From: Ischnura elegans
Lineage: Eukaryota > Arthropoda > Insecta > Odonata > Coenagrionidae
Length of the DNA: 64,000 nt
Assembly (NCBI RefSeq): GCF_921293095.1
Contig: NC_060254.1
Span: forward strand, 106,850,917 to 106,914,916
Direction of reading: 5' to 3'
Numbering within the stretch: position 1 is the first letter of the stretch; every line of letters begins with the position of its first letter. The position numbers and the translations under genes are program-made. Positions 61,102 to 64,000 of the stretch are shown piece by piece. Below the pieces are notes generated by a model. The model ran no database searches, was not told where the DNA came from, and saw only the letters and a list, made by a program, of their open reading frames with translations.

Positions 61102-62840
61102 CAATAGACCTCTGGACACCTATCAAGGTAAAGACCTTTCTGAAAAGTACGTGTAAATATTAATCTAAATGGCGTAGCACTTTGGCCGTATAATCTTGCA
61201 TTTTTTTATTTCGAGCATTTTAAATAGCTGTCACTTGCCATGCAAGAAGAACGTAATTCGCACCACTGCCATCTTGAATGACGTCAGCTCATGCAATAGC
61301 GTTGTTCGCGTCCGTGCGCATTACTGTAGAGGAGGTAAAGAATTAGTGATTTTGTGGATATCACGCCGTTTCTGTTGTCGTACGTATTTCGTCGATTTGT
61401 CGAAGCGCAGCTTTAAGTACTGTATTGTGCCTATGTGCAGTAATACTAGTGGAAATGCCTCAAATAAGTATTTTCACACGGTCCCCCAAGACGGTGAATG
61501 ACGAACTGTTCGGATGAAAAAGTGCCGACGAATTTCAGTCTCTTGATTTATTGGTACTTACTACGAAAACTCTAATATAATTAACTGAAGTAATTCTTTC
61601 TTGAAACTAGGGAAAGACTGGACAATGTTAGAGTAACTCGAATATATGCTTACAAAACCAAATGAATAAGTACCGTAGAACCCTACAGCTCATTGATAGG
61701 TAACAAATGTAATAATAATAAGCGGATAGTTTTATCTCCTATATTTTTGCTGTAGGTAAAGAATGTAAGGAACAGCAACAGAAAAAGGGGAATTTTTTTA
61801 TCCCATTAAGTTACTTAAAAGTGAAATTTTGAGCAAGTGGGCTACTTCGAAGAAGTTCCATATTATATTTTCCACACTTCAGGAAATACTAATTATTATG
61901 TCTATTAAATCGGAGATTTCACCACTTAAAAATTTCATCAGGTTGTTCTACACGAATAAATAACGGGAAAATTTGTTTTCCTTATAATGCTAAATAAAAA
62001 AGATACAATACCACTTAGAGTAAAGTCTTACGTACCCAAACAGGCTATGCAATCCTTACACGAAAGAGTCACAACTTCGCTTTCGCCGCTCTCCTCCAAA
62101 AGACGGGCTTCAACAACATAGGCCTTCGATCGAACCTACGAATACGATCACGGACGATGCATTCATTTTTATCACGCTTTACCACGTAACTTATAGCATC
62201 ATCGCCGTATTCTTCTCGTCTGACTCTATGTGAATAAAAGGATTTAGAAACGTTGACATCAACTAATACCCTAAGAAAATCAATTTCCACTCGTGGTGAT
62301 ACACTCACCTAGCCATCTTCACTCCCCGGGTCTCAGAATTTATGTAGTTACTATTAATTCAGTAGTTACTATTTATACATATGAATGTAAACATTGAGGC
62401 AGTTGAAAATTTAGGCAAGTTTCTCGCGTCTCCCTTATCGAAACCAGGATCCATGATGCCCACGGAAGCAAAATAATATCCCCAGTAACTTTTTCACTCT
62501 TCGGAAAAGCACGTCACGGCGATATTATGTTCACTTCTCAAAGTGAAACGCTAACGAAGTGCCGATCCGTGCTGAAGATCTTGCAAATCCGCCGAACCCC
62601 CATGAATTTCATGGGACCGCCGCATGGTTGCATGAGCTGACGTCATATTTCCGTCAGCCAATGGAAATACGTATTGAGGTGGGAGTGTCTGCTGATGAGA
62701 AAAGCTTCCTTTTCTTGCCATTAAAAGACATTCCATGGAAAATTATTACATATAATAAACGTTTTACGTATATATTTATCCTTATTGATTTTTTAGAACA
62801 TATTTGAAGGCAAATTAAAATTTTGTCCAGAGGTCTATTG
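61102..62840. mobile_element. P-like / THAP-domain DNA transposon remnant
   Basis: Perfect 17-base terminal inverted repeats CAATAGACCTCTGGACA lie at 61102-61118 and, inverted, at 62824-62840. Perfect 19-base subterminal inverted repeats ATGACGTCAGCTCATGCAA lie at 61278-61296 and, inverted, at 62628-62646. A frame ending at 61501 encodes K-Y-C-I-V-P-M-C-S-N-T-S and N-K-Y-F-H-T-V-P-Q-D, matching the start of a THAP (C2CH) zinc finger. The rest of the finger and any RNase-H-like transposase core were not seen. Terminal plus subterminal inverted repeats and a THAP N-terminus fit the P-element superfamily. At 1,739 bases it is probably an internally deleted copy. The target duplication is unclear. 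Confidence 0.7.
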
Positions 62841-64000
62841 CAGAAGCGACTGGATATATTGTGCGGCTGTGCGCAGCAAGCAGGGAGTCAATCCTCAGAC
62901 ATTTTAATCCTTCTTTCTGAGCGTGTCCACCCAGTCCCTCTCCCAATCATAATGCACAAAATAGGTATTGAGTGGTCCTGAATGATTAATTGTAAGAGAA
63001 GGAAAAACGCATTAACAAAACTAGGAATACTAATGATGATCAAAAGAGTAAAGGAGAGAATAAAATTCACTCACATGACTGCAATTGCATACAAAGACGG
63101 TGTAAGTGCTAGAAATCGAGTGGAATCCCATTTGAATTCCCAAAGTAACGAATACGAGCGAGTAAGCCTCGAAATAAGGACGAAACGTATTTAAAAAGAT
63201 GTAAAAGGCTACATTTTCTCAAATTTCACCATTTCTACAATTGCACACTTTGATTGCGACTACAAAATGACTAAAAAATGACTAAAAAATAATGACTCTT
63301 TCCCAAAAATAAGTTCAACAGGAGAACCGTCGTCGGGATATTTGTCCCATTTGTAAAGCGAAAGTCTTCTTTGGCCTTCGATATATTTTGCAGAGCGATG
63401 GGAATCGCCGACAGTCAATGAATTTTAGAGTACTCTATTTCAGAAAAAACTATGAATATTGAGCCATAAGTATTTGATAAGATATTGCATGATAAAATAC
63501 AGCATGAATATTCGCAATTCGAAAATTTCCTACAACTTCGGAGAACCATCGATGTGGGTATGCAACCCGCAGCACAACAAGAGTCCCTTTTTGCATATTT
63601 TTTATGTTTCCTCATAACTATGACGGTTTTAGACATATACTATTGCAAAAACCTGTGACTCTAGTGTTTAAGAAGTTTTAATGGATACGGTTATGAAAAT
63701 AAATCACAGCATCCAGGTTGGGTAATAATATGTAGCCACAAATTAGAACAGTCACAGCAATTTGAAATTTATCTCAGTCTGTATCCGTATTAAGCTTGAC
63801 TTCAAGGAATCCTAGCAGTCTAGGCTCTAACCAGCAAATGTTTGAGGGTGAAGGCCCTTTCCTTGAAAGATTTGGGGGCACTTCACATTAAAGAATTTTG
63901 GAGGCGTTTCACTGCCCACTGACCACAGACTTCCTTACAGCGGAATTCAATTGCTTTGCTTTCATCTCCATGCTTTACCTACAGCGTCATCAGACTAAAT
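62841..64000. other. Right edge of the window
   Basis: No gene or element was recognised. It should lie inside CPAP1 intron 2. Confidence 0.3.

Noticed and set aside
62069-62308. 79-codon minus-strand frame inside the P-like element
   Set aside because: Basic and plausible in composition, but no transposase or THAP motif could be identified.

Overview
The window looks like AT-rich, repeat-laden nuclear DNA of an arthropod, most likely an insect. The reasons are split genes with GT-AG introns, a signal-peptide exon joined in phase to a cuticle-type chitin-binding exon, several insect-style LINE 3' ends, and many short TIR elements (MITEs). I cannot name the species. No viral or LTR element was recognised.

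Host genes, all on the + strand. (1) 182-337 is the last coding exon of a gene that starts left of the window. (2) 6751-27237 is a six-exon gene for a predicted 257-residue protein: a signal peptide followed by one Neuralized homology repeat (NHR). All six exons join in phase. Its last exon encodes exactly the same 51 residues as the exon at 182-337. (3) 41161-54007 holds the first two exons of a secreted chitin-binding protein of the CPAP1 (peritrophin-like cuticular) kind, separated by a 12.5-kb intron. The gene continues beyond the right edge.

Large-scale layout. Bases 1-3205 and about 26893-30543 are two copies of the same sequence, which includes the last exon and its 3' flank. The simplest reading is a tandem duplication with a unit of about 27.3 kb: copy 1 ends at 3205, and copy 2, with the whole NHR gene, occupies 3206-30543. 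Only the tail of copy 1 is visible.

Mobile elements fill introns and intergenic space. There are eight copies of a TA-flanked family of about 660 bp with GGGTGGTTTCC ends, one of them inside a LINE reverse transcriptase. There are also hAT-like elements with 8-bp target duplications, including five short ones starting CAGTGGCG (CAATGGCG or CATTGGCG in two). Others are a GGGGAGACC-ended element holding a piggyBac-like transposase remnant, a pogo/Tigger-like MITE, and a P-like/THAP element with 17-bp perfect TIRs. Four imperfect foldbacks share a CTGA...GAAAC core. Five LINE 3' fragments lie between 31.7 and 52.3 kb, and one longer LINE at 10.96-13.8 kb. A nested stack of elements lies at 17.6-19.4 kb.

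The features most worth attention are the secreted NHR protein, which is an unusual setting for a domain best known from intracellular ubiquitin-ligase proteins, and its local amplification.
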